NCBI GenBank assembly: GCA_963705835.1
Contig: CAVPLC010000042.1
Coordinates: 1-64,000 of the forward strand
DNA: 64,000 bases
DNA from: Palsa-504 sp963705835
GTDB taxonomy: Bacteria; Actinomycetota; Actinomycetes; Streptosporangiales; Streptosporangiaceae
Direction of reading: 5' to 3'
Part shown: piece after piece, positions 35,117 through 44,207 of the stretch
Layout of the letters: each line of letters begins with the position of its first letter
How positions within the stretch are numbered: position 1 is the stretch's first letter
Notes under the pieces: model-generated
Database searches by the model: none
The model's input: only the letters and a program-made list of their open reading frames with translations
What the model was told of the DNA's origin: nothing
Made by a program: the position numbers and the translations under genes

Positions 35117-35787
35117 AGCGGCCAGACGAGGCGATGCAGGCGCTCTACCCGTTCCTGTACGCCGACACGACCGACCTGTCGGCCGTGCTTGAGCAGGTCC
35201 GCGCCTCCACCGTGGCCAAGGTGGGAGAGATTCTGGAGCTGCGCCGCGCGATCGGCGATCGCGAGGGCGCCCGGCTGGAGCGCTGCGCTCACGAGGCCGC
35301 GGCCAGGTTCGCCGCGGGCGGGCGGCTGTTCGCCTTCGGCAACGGCGGCAGCGCCACCGACGCGCAGCAGCTCGCCACCTTGTTCCTCAACCCCGGCGGG
35401 TCCGCCCGCCCGCTGCCCGCGTTCGGCCTGGCCAACGACACGTCCGTGGTCACCGCGCTGTGCAACGACATCGGCGTCGAGGTCGTGTTCGCGCGCCAGA
35501 TCGCCGCGTTCGGCGGCCGGGACGACATCGCGGTCGGCCTGTCGACCAGCGGCAACTCGGCCAACCTGCTGCGTGCCTTCGACGAGGCGAGCCGCCGCGG
35601 CATGCTCACCATCGGGCTGGCCGGCTACGACGGCGGCAAGATGGCCGAGCTGGACAGCATCGACTACCTGTTCGTGGCGCCGTCCGCGTCCGTGCACCGG
35701 ATCCAGGAGGCGCAGACCACCATCTACCAGGTGCTCTGGGAACTGACTGTGGAGGAGATATCACATGTGCCTCGGCATACCCGGTGA
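35113..35787 (+). CDS. SIS-domain protein (GmhA-like) in hyp operon, copy 2
   Basis: This encodes 224 residues. The phosphate loop G-N-G-G-S-A-T-D-A-Q-Q and S-T-S-G-N-S are closer to GmhA than in copy 1. However, D-A-Q-H-x-x-A-E becomes D-A-Q-Q-L-A-T-L and the R-I-Q-E-V-H of GmhA becomes R-I-Q-E-A-Q, so both general acid/base residues are missing. It should still bind a sugar phosphate or similar ligand. It overlaps the HypC gene by 23 bases. The two SIS genes and HypC-like gene form one operon with hypC, hypD and hypE. Confidence 0.75.
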   Translation: MKRPDEAMQALYPFLYADTTDLSAVLEQVRASTVAKVGEILELRRAIGDREGARLERCAHEAAARFAAGGRLFAFGNGGSATDAQQLATLFLNPGGSARPLPAFGLANDTSVVTALCNDIGVEVVFARQIAAFGGRDDIAVGLSTSGNSANLLRAFDEASRRGMLTIGLAGYDGGKMAELDSIDYLFVAPSASVHRIQEAQTTIYQVLWELTVEEISHVPRHTR

Positions 35788-36037
35788 GGTCATCGAGCTC
35801 CACCCGGAGCAGCCCGACCTGGCCAAGGTTGACGTGAGCGGCGTGCGCCGGATGATCAACATCGGCCTGCTCACCGACGATCCGCCCGTGCCCGGCGAGT
35901 GGGTGCTCATCCACGTCGGCTTCGCCCTGTCGAAGATCGACGAACGGGAGGCGGCCGCCGCCATGGAGTTCCTCGAGGGCATCGGCCAGGCCTACGAGGA
36001 CGAGATCGCGGCGCTGCGCGCATCACTCATCGAGTAA
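35765..36037 (+). CDS. hypC: Hydrogenase maturation chaperone HypC
   Basis: This encodes 90 residues with the canonical N-terminus M-C-L-G-I-P-G-E-V-I, the Cys at position 2 that binds HypD and the iron ligand complex, and the V-L-I-H-V-G-F-A-L-S-K-I-D-E end. HypC holds the Fe(CN)2CO unit with HypD and delivers it to the hydrogenase large-subunit precursor. It is 15 bases before hypD, with AAAGGAG just upstream of the latter. Confidence 0.92.
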   Translation: MCLGIPGEVIELHPEQPDLAKVDVSGVRRMINIGLLTDDPPVPGEWVLIHVGFALSKIDEREAAAAMEFLEGIGQAYEDEIAALRASLIE

Positions 36038-36052
36038 AGGAGCGCGGGAACG

Positions 36053-37186
36053 ATGAAGTTCGTCGACGAATTTCGGGACGCCGACAAGGCCCACGCGCTG
36101 GCCGCCAAGATCGCGGCGCTGTGCGAGCCGGGCCGCCAGTACAAGCTGATGGAGGTGTGCGGCGGGCACACGCACACCATCTACAAGCACGGCCTCGAGG
36201 ACTACCTGCCCGAGTCGATCACGCTGGTGCACGGCCCCGGCTGCCCGGTGTGCGTGATCCCGATGGGGCGGGTTGACGACGCGATCCACCTGGCCTCGCA
36301 GCCGGACGTGATCATGACCTCGTTCGGCGACATGATGCGGGTGCCGGGCAGCGGCGGGTCGTTCTTCGACGCCAACGCCGAGGGCACCAACATCCGGATG
36401 GTCTACTCGCCGCTGGACTCGCTGAAGATCGCCCGGCAGAACCCGGACAAGCAGGTCGTGTTCATGGCCATCGGGTTCGAGACCACCGCGCCGTCCACCG
36501 CGATGACCATGCTCCGCGCCGCCGCCGCGGGCCTGGAGAACTTCTCGGTGTTCTGCAACCACGTCACGATCATCCCGGCCATCAAGGCCATCCTGGACTC
36601 ACCGGACCTGCGGCTCGACGGGTTCATCGGCCCCGGGCACGTGTCCACGGTGATCGGCTGCCGGCCGTACGAGTTCATCGCGCGCGACTACGGCAAGCCC
36701 GTCGTGGTGGCCGGGTTCGAGCCGCTGGACATCCTGCAGTCCATCTACATGCTGATGGTTCAGCTGTCCCAGAACCGGTCCGAGATCGAGAACCAGTACT
36801 CGCGCGTGGTGCCGTGGGACGGCAACCTGGTGGCGCTGAAGGCCATCGGCGAGACGATGGAACTGCGGCCCTACTTCGAATGGCGCGGGCTCGGCTTCAT
36901 CTCGCACTCCGCGCTCCAGGTCAGGGAGAAGTACGCGGCCATGGACGCGGAGCGGCTGTTCCAGGTGCCCGGGGTCCGGGTCGCCGACCCGAAGGCCTGC
37001 CAGTGCGGCGAGGTGCTCAAGGGCGTGCTCAAGCCGTGGGAGTGCAAGGTGTTCGGCACCGCGTGCACCCCGGAGACCCCGATCGGGACCTGCATGGTGT
37101 CCCCGGAGGGCGCCTGCGCGGCCTACTACAACTTCGGCCGGATGAACCGCACCCGGGTCGCCGAAGCGGAGGTGGCCAGGTCATGA
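36053..37186 (+). CDS. hypD: Hydrogenase maturation protein HypD
   Basis: This encodes 377 residues. HypD motifs are complete: M-E-V-C-G-G-H-T-H-T, G-P-G-C-P-V-C-V, G-F-E-T-T-A-P-S-T-A, C-N-H-V-T-I-I-P-A, G-F-I-G-P-G-H-V-S, and the C-terminal iron-sulfur region C-Q-C-G-E-V-L-K and C-T-P-E-T-P-I-G-T-C-M-V-S-P-E-G-A-C. The enzyme carries a [4Fe-4S] cluster and reduces the cyanyl group with HypC and HypE. It overlaps hypE by ATGA. Confidence 0.95.
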   Translation: MKFVDEFRDADKAHALAAKIAALCEPGRQYKLMEVCGGHTHTIYKHGLEDYLPESITLVHGPGCPVCVIPMGRVDDAIHLASQPDVIMTSFGDMMRVPGSGGSFFDANAEGTNIRMVYSPLDSLKIARQNPDKQVVFMAIGFETTAPSTAMTMLRAAAAGLENFSVFCNHVTIIPAIKAILDSPDLRLDGFIGPGHVSTVIGCRPYEFIARDYGKPVVVAGFEPLDILQSIYMLMVQLSQNRSEIENQYSRVVPWDGNLVALKAIGETMELRPYFEWRGLGFISHSALQVREKYAAMDAERLFQVPGVRVADPKACQCGEVLKGVLKPWECKVFGTACTPETPIGTCMVSPEGACAAYYNFGRMNRTRVAEAEVARS

Positions 37187-38455
37187 CCGTCGACCACGAC
37201 CACCAGCCCGGCTGGATCGGCGAGGCGCTGGCCGAGCACGAGCAAGCCCAGCACGAGCAAGCCCAGCACGAGCAAGCCCAGCACGAGCAAGCCCAGCACG
37301 AGCAAGCCCAGCACGAGCAAGCCGAGCACGAGCAGGCAGAGCACGACCAGCTCGAAGCCCACGGCCGCCGCCAGCTGCCGCTGGCCGATCGGGAGCAGCA
37401 GGTCCTGGACCGGATCGACCGCGCCAGGCGCCGTCGCCCCAAGGTCAGGGAAGAGCGAATCACGATGTCGCACGGGGCCGGCGGCAAGGCGACCCACACC
37501 CTGATCGAGGCGGTCTTCCTCGACGCGTTCCGCAACCCGCTGCTCGAGCCGCTCGAGGACGCCGCCCAGCTGGCCGTGGGCGGCGCGCGGGTCGCGCTGA
37601 CCACGGACTCCTACGTGGTCTCGCCGCTGTTCTTCCCCGGCGGCAACATCGGCGACCTGGCCGTCAACGGCACGGTCAACGACCTGTCCGTATCCGGCGC
37701 GACGCCGCTGTACCTGTCGGCCGGGTTCATCCTGGAGGAAGGGTTCCCGGTCGCCGACCTGATGCGGATCACCGAATCCATGCGCGACGCGGCCGCCGCG
37801 GCCGGCGTGCGCGTCGTGACCGGCGACACCAAGGTGGTGCAGAGGGGCAAGGCCGACGGCTGCTACATCAACACGGCCGGCGTCGGGCTCATCGAGCGGG
37901 ACGTGAGCCTCGGCGTGGCGCAGGCCCAGCCGGGCGACGCCATCATCGTGTCCGGCCCGATCGGCGACCACGGCATCACCATCATGCTGGCCCGCGGCGA
38001 GCTGGACATCGAGGCCGACATCTGCTCCGACACCGCGCCGCTGAACGGGCTGGTCGCGGGGCTGCTGGACGCGGTGCCCGGCGTCCGGGCCATGCGCGAC
38101 GCGACCCGCGGCGGGGTGGCGACCATCCTCAACGAGATCGCCAAGGCGGCCGACGTCGGCGTGCTGGTCAGCGAGGACGAGATCCCGGTCCGCGCCGAGG
38201 TCCGCGGCGCCTCCGAGCTGCTGGGCATCGATCCCATGTACGTGGCCTGCGAGGGCCGCATGGTCGCGGTCGTCCCGGGCGAGGACGCCGATCGCGCGGT
38301 GGCCGCGCTGCGCTGCCCATCCGCTGGGCGAGCAGGCGGCGGTCATCGGCCACGTGCGGGCCGAGCAGCCGGGCATCGTCCAGCTCAAGACCGCGTTCGG
38401 CGGCACCCGGATCGTCGACCTGCTGGTCGGCGACCCGCTCCCGCGGATCTGCTAA
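37183..38455 (+). CDS. hypE: HypE with His-rich N-terminal repeat (frameshift near C-terminus)
   Basis: HypE dehydrates the C-terminal thiocarbamate to thiocyanate. The PurM-like core is normal (S-H-G-A-G-G-K-A-T-H, A-V-N-G-T-V-N-D-L-S-V-S-G-A, R-D-A-T-R-G-G-V-A-T). The final P-R-I-C motif, whose Cys is modified, is reached only in a different frame: the frame changes near 38317 in C-G-C-T-G-C-C-C-A. As sequenced, the main frame misses P-R-I-C and runs on to 39159. Before the core there is an unusual segment (residues 19-58) of H-E-Q-A-Q repeats. The real product is expected at 423 residues if one base is an error. Confidence 0.85.
37237..37356 (+). repeat. 15-bp tandem repeat (HEQAQ) in hypE
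   Basis: Eight 15-base units from 37237 to 37356. Five are CACGAGCAAGCCCAG, two give H-E-Q-A-E and the last H-D-Q-L-E. Each codes one His, giving eight His spaced every five residues. It is an in-frame, expandable repeat. Confidence 0.9.
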
Positions 38456-38480
38456 CCCTTCTACGCCTACTCAATGAGTG

Positions 38481-38520
38481 CGGCACCTTGCCCGATCTTC
38501 CGGGCAGGGTGCCGTTTCTC
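38481..38520 (+). terminator. Terminator of the hyp operon
   Basis: CGGCACCTTGCCCG (38481-38494) and the matching arm ending GGTGCCG (38514) form a long stem with one mismatch and a 6-base loop, followed by TTTCTC. It is 26 bases after the hypE stop. Confidence 0.75.
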
Positions 38521-38699
38521 ACGGGGATCGCGCGTCCCGCGTGGGGTGCGTGGGCCCCTGGCCTCATCGAGGGGGTGGCACCAACTGCGCTTACGCGTCG
38601 GCGCTCGTGGAGGGGTTGGTGTCGGATAGGGGGTGGGTGTCGTGGTCGGTGCGGGGTCGCCGATGAGGGCTTGGATGGTGCCGGGGTGGCGGCGTGGTC

Positions 38700-38783
38700 C
38701 AGCTGGGGAACCGCCGCCGTCCCGATCGGGGCCTGGACGATCGGCTCCTCGATCCCGAGCAGCCCGCAGACCGGCGTACGCAC
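38700..38783 (-). pseudogene. N-terminal fragment of nitronate monooxygenase-like gene
   Basis: The minus strand from a GTG at 38783 reads V-R-T-P-V-C-G-L-L-G-I-E-E-P-I-V-Q-A-P-I followed by G-T-A-A-V-P, the characteristic start of 2-nitropropane dioxygenase/FMN oxidoreductases. The similarity stops after about 28 codons. The rest of the 38.5-38.87 kb gap has no gene that I can support. Confidence 0.55.
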
Positions 38784-38887
38784 GGACGGCAGCCTAACCT
38801 GGCCACGTCCAAGGGCGTGTCGCTTCCTTAAAATGTCAGCAGGAGATGTTAAACTCGAACAAGTGATCAGAGGAGGTGACGCTCCAG

Positions 38888-40459
38888 GTGTGCCAGCCCG
38901 ACACCGCACCGACGCCGGCCAGCGCGACCCAGGCGCTGACCGCTGCGCGGGCCTGGCTGGGCTCCCTGGTCGCCGCCGGCCCGGCCGGCACGCCGGCCCA
39001 GGCGCAGGCCGAATGCCTGCAGGGCCTGGAGCAAATCGAGGCCATGCTCACCGCGGCGAGGGCCTGGACCCTGGGCGCGTTCACCGCCGGACAGGGCTAC
39101 GGCGCGGACGCGGACTATTCCGCCCGCGCCTGGCTGATCCACAAGACCGGGGTCACTAAAGGCGCGGCGGCAGGCCACATCGGCTGGTCCCGCCGGGCGG
39201 TGACGCACCCCCAGGTACTCGCCGCGCTGGCCGAGGGCACCGTGCTGACCGAGTCGGTGGCCCGCAAGCTGTGCCGCTGGACCGACAAGCTCCCCGGGGA
39301 CTGCCGTCAGGCCGCCGATGAGATCCTGCTGGCCGCGGCCCGGGCCGGCGCGGACGAGCGGGACCTGGCCGGCCTGGCCGCCGAGATCCGCGCCCGCGCC
39401 CCGCACGACGGCCAGGACGATGACCGGGGCTTCGAGGACCGCTCCCTCCGCCTCGAGACGACCATCGACGGCGCCGGCCTCCTGAACGCCGACCTGACCC
39501 CCGAATGCACGGCCATCGTGTCCGCCGTGCTGGACGCGCTGTCCGCCCCGATGGGCCCGGAGGACACCCGCACCCAAGGCCAGCGCTACCACGACGCGCT
39601 GCTCGAGGCGATGAGGCGCCTGATCGCCGCGAACCTGCTCCCCGAGCGGGCCGGGCAGCCCGTCAAGGCGTGGGTCCACGTCACCCTCGCCGAGCTCCGC
39701 GCCCTGGACCCCGGATCGGTCCTGCAAGGCGAATGGATCACCGCGGTGCAGGCCAAGTGGGCCGGGGCCCGGGCCTCGGCTTCGGTGGCCGGCGGCGACG
39801 GCGCCGCGTGGCTCGACGGGGCCGCCGCCCGCGCCGTGACCTGCGACGCGATCATCACCCCCGTCGTCACCGGCGACGTCGATATCGCCGCCCTGGACGG
39901 CCTGGTCAAGCTCTGCGTCCAGCTCGACCGCCTCGACCACGCCCCAGACCGGGACGAGCCCGCCTCCGACCCGGCCCCGGCGTCCCCGGCAGACGCGTCC
40001 GCCGGGCCCGTGTCCCCGGCCCGCGAGGCCCTGCAGAAAGCCATCATCGGCAAGGCCGTCGACCTCCTCTCCGGCCCCGGCGGCCTGGCCTCCTTCCTGC
40101 GTACCCGCCAGCTCGGCGCCCGCCTGGCCGGCCCGAGCCTGCCGCTGGACGTCGGCTACTCCGAGACCGTCCCGGCCGCGATCCGCAACGCCGTGCGGCT
40201 GCGGGACCGGCACTGCCAGTGGGCCGGCGGCTGCCACCAGCCCGCCCGGGCCTGCGAGGTCCACCACGTCAAGCACAAGGCCGACGGCGGCCCCACCAGC
40301 GTCAAGGACTGCGTCCTGCTGTGCAGCTTCCACCACCAGGTGTGCATCCACCGCTGGGGCTGGACCCTGGTCCTGAACCCCGACGGCACCACCACCGCCT
40401 GGAACCCCGACCGCACCAAGGTGCTCCACAGCCACAGCCCCCCAGCAAGAGCCGGGTAA
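38888..40459 (+). CDS. DUF222 / HNH endonuclease domain protein
   Basis: This encodes 523 residues. The N-terminal region is DUF222 (A-W-L-I-H-K-T-G-V-T, G-T-V-L-T-E-S-V-A-R-K-L). The C-terminal HNH domain has R-D-R-H-C-Q-W-A-G-G-C, C-E-V-H-H-V-K-H and L-L-C-S-F-H-H. Such 13E12-like proteins occur in many copies in actinomycetes and may be mobile-element-linked nucleases of unknown function. GTG 38888 is chosen with AGGAGGTGA upstream; an in-frame GTG at 38876 overlaps that ribosome site. It is not part of the hyp operon, which ends before it. Confidence 0.85.
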   Translation: MCQPDTAPTPASATQALTAARAWLGSLVAAGPAGTPAQAQAECLQGLEQIEAMLTAARAWTLGAFTAGQGYGADADYSARAWLIHKTGVTKGAAAGHIGWSRRAVTHPQVLAALAEGTVLTESVARKLCRWTDKLPGDCRQAADEILLAAARAGADERDLAGLAAEIRARAPHDGQDDDRGFEDRSLRLETTIDGAGLLNADLTPECTAIVSAVLDALSAPMGPEDTRTQGQRYHDALLEAMRRLIAANLLPERAGQPVKAWVHVTLAELRALDPGSVLQGEWITAVQAKWAGARASASVAGGDGAAWLDGAAARAVTCDAIITPVVTGDVDIAALDGLVKLCVQLDRLDHAPDRDEPASDPAPASPADASAGPVSPAREALQKAIIGKAVDLLSGPGGLASFLRTRQLGARLAGPSLPLDVGYSETVPAAIRNAVRLRDRHCQWAGGCHQPARACEVHHVKHKADGGPTSVKDCVLLCSFHHQVCIHRWGWTLVLNPDGTTTAWNPDRTKVLHSHSPPARAG

Positions 40460-40789
40460 CCCCGGGGGATCCGCCGCCAACGAGGCCCCAGGATCGTGGA
40501 CCGATGCCTTCCCCACAGTGAAGCTGTACTCCCGCAGGCCGTGGGCGATCACAGGTTGATCGTGGATTCGATGGTCAGGCGGCGGGCAGCGTTGGCGCGT
40601 TCCCCTCTACCGGGGCCGGTGGGCCACAACCCTAGTCCGCGCCGTTGGCGGCCTGGCCATGTGCCTAAGGGGCCGGCTGGTCCCACTCTGTGGGCAACCT
40701 GGTTCGGCGTCTTCACCTGCGCTTATGTTCCGCTCATAATGAGTGGATCGCGGGTGGCCGCCGCGGCGCCCCGCGCGAGGAGGCAGACC
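40460..40789. other. Intergenic gap before APC permease
   Basis: 330 bases. The frame of the permease is open through most of it, but composition and lack of a ribosome site argue that the gap is not coding. I see no repeat or hairpin of note. Confidence 0.5.
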
Positions 40790-42343
40790 ATGGCGATGCC
40801 GGGCACGGACACCGACGAGCTGGCCAGGTTCGGGTACAAGCAGGAACTGGACCGCTCGCTGGGGCTGTTCTCCTCGTTCGCCGCGGGGTTCAGCTACATC
40901 TCGATCATGACCGGCGTGTTCGAGCTGTTCTTCTTCGGCTTCTTCTCGGGCGGCCCGGCCTTCATCTGGACCTGGCCGGCCGTGTTCGCGGGCCAGTTCC
41001 TGGTCGCGCTGTGCTTCGCCGAGCTCGCCGGGCAGTACCCGCTGGCCGGCTCGGTGTACCAGTGGTCCAAGCAGATCGCCCGGCCGTTCACCTCCTTCTT
41101 CGGCGGCTGGATCCTGACCGTGGGCTCGATCGTCACGCTGGCCGCGGTCGCGGTCGCCTACCAGGTCGTCGCGCCGCAGATCACGTCGGCGTTCGAGATC
41201 ATCGGCACCAAGGCCGACATCGGGCAGGTGGCCACGCCGGGCGGGGCCAGGAACGCGCTGCTGCTGGCGGCGGTCCTGGTGGTGTTCACCACCATCATCA
41301 ACATGGTCGGCGTCAAGACCATGGCGCGGATCAACAACTTCGGCGTGGCCGCCGAACTGGTCGGCGTCTCGCTGCTGATCATCTTGCTCGCCGCGCACAT
41401 CCACCGCGGCTTCGGCGTCGTCTTCGACACGTTCGGTACCGGCAAGGGCTATCCGTGGGGGTACTTCGGCGCCTTCCTGGTGGCCGGGCTGATGAGCGCT
41501 TATGTGATGTACGGGTTCGACACCGCCGGGTCGCTGGCCGAGGAGACCCACGACCCGCGGAAGAACGCCCCGCCCGCGATCATCCGCGCGCTGACCGCGG
41601 CCGGGATCGCGGGCCTGCTGGTCATCTTGTTCGGCGAGATGTCCGTGCCCAACATCCACGCCCCGCAGCTCGGCACGTCCGGGCTGCCCTACCTGGTCAA
41701 GGCCACCCTCGGCAGCACGGTCGGTGATGTGTTCCTGATCGACTCGCTGATCGCGATCACCGTGTGCAGCTTGGCCGTGCACGCCGGCGGGATCCGGATG
41801 ATCTTCACCATGGGCCGCGACGGCCGGCTGCCGTACGCCTCGGCCATCGCCAAGGTGCACGGCAAGTCCAAGACGCCGCTGATCCCCTCGATCGTGATCG
41901 GCGTGATCACGATCTTGCTGCTGGTGCTGAACGTCGGCAACCAGCGCGCGTTCTTCGTGCTCACCTCGGTCGCGATCATCATGTTCTACATCGCCTACCT
42001 GTGCGTCACCGGGCCGCTGCTGATCGCGCGGCTGCGCGGGAAGTGGCCGACGCCGGTGCACGGCCCGTACTTCAACCTGGGGCGTTGGGGCCTGGCGGTC
42101 AACCTGCTGGCCGTGGTCTTCCAGATCGGCGTCATGGTCAACCTGGCCTGGCCGCGCCCGGCGGTCTACGGCGCCGACCACTGGTACTTCCAGTGGGGCG
42201 CGTTTGTCTTCACCGGCCTGCTCGGCGTCGTGGGCGTCATCTACTACGTCGCCAAGCTCCGCGGCCGCCCGGCCAGCGTGCTGGCCGAGCACCGCGCCAG
42301 TCCCGTCCCGGCGGCGGTCGGCGTCGCCGACGAAACCGCCTGA
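40790..42343 (+). CDS. Amino acid permease (APC superfamily)
   Basis: This encodes 517 residues with about 12 membrane helices. The APC signature is near the start: S-S-F-A-A-G-F-S-Y-I-S-I-M-T-G, then L-A-G-Q-Y-P-L-A-G-S-V-Y-Q-W, and A-Y-V-M-Y-G-F-D-T-A-G-S-L-A-E-E-T for helix 6. This subset (GABA/purine-like, YhdG/AAP type) transports amino acids or amines; the substrate is open. ATG 40790 has GAGGAGGC upstream. It stands 16 bases before the cNMP/CBS gene, likely in one operon. Confidence 0.85.
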   Translation: MAMPGTDTDELARFGYKQELDRSLGLFSSFAAGFSYISIMTGVFELFFFGFFSGGPAFIWTWPAVFAGQFLVALCFAELAGQYPLAGSVYQWSKQIARPFTSFFGGWILTVGSIVTLAAVAVAYQVVAPQITSAFEIIGTKADIGQVATPGGARNALLLAAVLVVFTTIINMVGVKTMARINNFGVAAELVGVSLLIILLAAHIHRGFGVVFDTFGTGKGYPWGYFGAFLVAGLMSAYVMYGFDTAGSLAEETHDPRKNAPPAIIRALTAAGIAGLLVILFGEMSVPNIHAPQLGTSGLPYLVKATLGSTVGDVFLIDSLIAITVCSLAVHAGGIRMIFTMGRDGRLPYASAIAKVHGKSKTPLIPSIVIGVITILLLVLNVGNQRAFFVLTSVAIIMFYIAYLCVTGPLLIARLRGKWPTPVHGPYFNLGRWGLAVNLLAVVFQIGVMVNLAWPRPAVYGADHWYFQWGAFVFTGLLGVVGVIYYVAKLRGRPASVLAEHRASPVPAAVGVADETA

Positions 42344-42359
42344 CCCTTGACCCGGGCCC

Positions 42360-44207
42360 GTGGCTGACGCCGACCCGGCCGAGAGGGTCGCCGACTTCCT
42401 CGGCTCCCGGCCGCCGTTCGACGCGGTGGGCGCGGATGACCTCGCCCGCATCGCGGCCGTGACGCAGGCGGAGGTCAGCCCGCGGGGCACCACGATCTTG
42501 TCGCAGGGCACCGGGCCGGTCGAGTACCTGTGGATGGTCCGCAGCGGCTCGGTCGAGGTCATCTATGACGGGCGGGTCCTTGACCTGCTCGGCCCGGGCG
42601 AGTTGTTCGGGCAGGCCTCGATGATCTCCGGGCTGCCGACCGGCTTCGAGGCCCGGGCGGCCCAGGACACGGTCTGCTACCGCATCCCGGCGGACGTCGT
42701 GCGCCCGCTGCTGGCGCGCCCGGACGTGCTGCGTTTCGTGGCTCAGTCGATTGTAGCCAGAAGTGGTCGACCATCGGCGGCCGTAGAAACGGGGGCGCTG
42801 GCGCAGCGGTCCGTGGGGACGCTGATCCGCAGGCCGCCGCTGCTGTGCCCCGGCAGCGAGCCGATCCGCGAGGCGGCCAAGCGGATGACGGCCGAGGGCG
42901 CGAGCGCCGTCCTGATCCCGCACGGGGACGCGTTCGGCATCGTGACCGACCGCGACCTGCGGTCGCGGGTGATCGCGGCGGGCCGGAGCCCCGACGAGCC
43001 GGTCTCGGCCATCATGACCGAGCCCGCGTACACGGTGAGCGCCGACCGGCTCGGCAGCGACGTGCTGCTCGACATGCTCGAGCGCAACATCCACCACATC
43101 CCCGCCCTGTCCGCGGCCGGCGAGATCCTGGGCGTGGTCGACGACGGCGACCTGGTGGCCGCCGAGGGACGCATGCCGCTCCTGCTGCGCCGCGCGATCG
43201 GCCTGGCCGAGACCCAGGCGGACCTGGCCGCCGCGGCGGCCGGGCTGAACCCGGCGATCATCGCGCTGCGCGACGCGCGGGTGGCGGCCGAGCAGGTGAC
43301 GGCGGTCCGTTCGGTCGTGCTCGACGCTCTCACCCGGCGGCTGGTCGAGCTGGCCATCAGGGACGCCGGTCCCCCGCCGGTCCCGTTCACCTGGTTCGCG
43401 CTGGGCAGCCTGGCCCGGCGCGAGGCGGTGCCGTCCTCGGACGTCGACAGCGCGCTGGCCTGGGAGGGCGAAGGGGCCGACGCGGCCAGCTACTGCCAGC
43501 GGCTGGCCGAGACGGTGAACGACGGGCTGCGGGCCTGCGGGATGGCACCCGACGTGAACGGCGCGAACGCGTCCAACCCGCTGTTCGCCCGGTCGCTGGC
43601 GGCCTGGCGGGCCACCGAGCAGCGCCTGAGCGAGGACCCGACCCAGGAGAAGGCGCTGATCCTGACCTCGCTGATCACCGACAGCCGCCCGGTGTTCAGC
43701 ACCGGATCACCGGCCGCCGGGGGGTTGTGGCAGGTCTCCCCCGACCACCCCGACCTGCGGCGGCTGCTGGCCCAGTTCGCCCTGTCGTTCCGGCCGCCCA
43801 CCGGGTTCCTGCGTGACTTCGTGGTCGAGCACTCCGGCGACCACCGGGGGCAGCTGGACCTCAAGCACGGCGGGCTCGTCCCGATCGTGGACCTGGCGCG
43901 CTGGGCCGGGATGGGCGCGGGCGTCACCAGCGGGTCCACCCCGGAGCGGCTGCGCGCGGCCGAGGCGGCCGGGACGCTGGCCGGCCCGGAGGCGAGCACG
44001 CTGGCCGAGGCGTTCGGCTTCATCTTCGCCCTGCGCCTTGATCATCAGCTGGAGCAGGTGCGCGGCGGTGAGGCGCCGGACGATTTCATCGACCCCAAGC
44101 AGCTGAACCCGCTGGCGCGGTCCTACCTCAGGGAGGCCTTCCGCGCCGTGGCCTCGGTGCAGGCCGGGCTCGCGGCCGAGCTGTCGCTGGGGGTCCGGTA
44201 CGGCTAG
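42360..44207 (+). CDS. cNMP-binding / CBS / DUF294 nucleotidyltransferase-like protein
   Basis: This encodes 615 residues. A cyclic-nucleotide-binding domain (about 20-125: G-E-L-F-G-Q-A-S-M-I-S-G) precedes two CBS repeats (about 160-285) and a DUF294 nucleotidyltransferase-like domain with G-S-L-A-R-R-E and S-S-D-V-D-S-A-L (about 345-365), followed by its C-terminal partner domain. Such proteins may uridylylate a target in response to nucleotides, by analogy to GlnD. The start is GTG 42360, 16 bases after the permease stop. The stop overlaps the convergent hypF stop by four bases. Confidence 0.85.
   Translation: MADADPAERVADFLGSRPPFDAVGADDLARIAAVTQAEVSPRGTTILSQGTGPVEYLWMVRSGSVEVIYDGRVLDLLGPGELFGQASMISGLPTGFEARAAQDTVCYRIPADVVRPLLARPDVLRFVAQSIVARSGRPSAAVETGALAQRSVGTLIRRPPLLCPGSEPIREAAKRMTAEGASAVLIPHGDAFGIVTDRDLRSRVIAAGRSPDEPVSAIMTEPAYTVSADRLGSDVLLDMLERNIHHIPALSAAGEILGVVDDGDLVAAEGRMPLLLRRAIGLAETQADLAAAAAGLNPAIIALRDARVAAEQVTAVRSVVLDALTRRLVELAIRDAGPPPVPFTWFALGSLARREAVPSSDVDSALAWEGEGADAASYCQRLAETVNDGLRACGMAPDVNGANASNPLFARSLAAWRATEQRLSEDPTQEKALILTSLITDSRPVFSTGSPAAGGLWQVSPDHPDLRRLLAQFALSFRPPTGFLRDFVVEHSGDHRGQLDLKHGGLVPIVDLARWAGMGAGVTSGSTPERLRAAEAAGTLAGPEASTLAEAFGFIFALRLDHQLEQVRGGEAPDDFIDPKQLNPLARSYLREAFRAVASVQAGLAAELSLGVRYG

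Noticed and set aside
37237..37356. CRISPR-like array in the hypE region
   Set aside because: Units are 15 bp without spacers and lie in frame in the coding sequence, so it is a coding tandem repeat.
38888..40459. Insertion sequence
   Set aside because: No transposase motif, inverted ends or target duplication seen; the DUF222-HNH protein alone is not evidence of an element.
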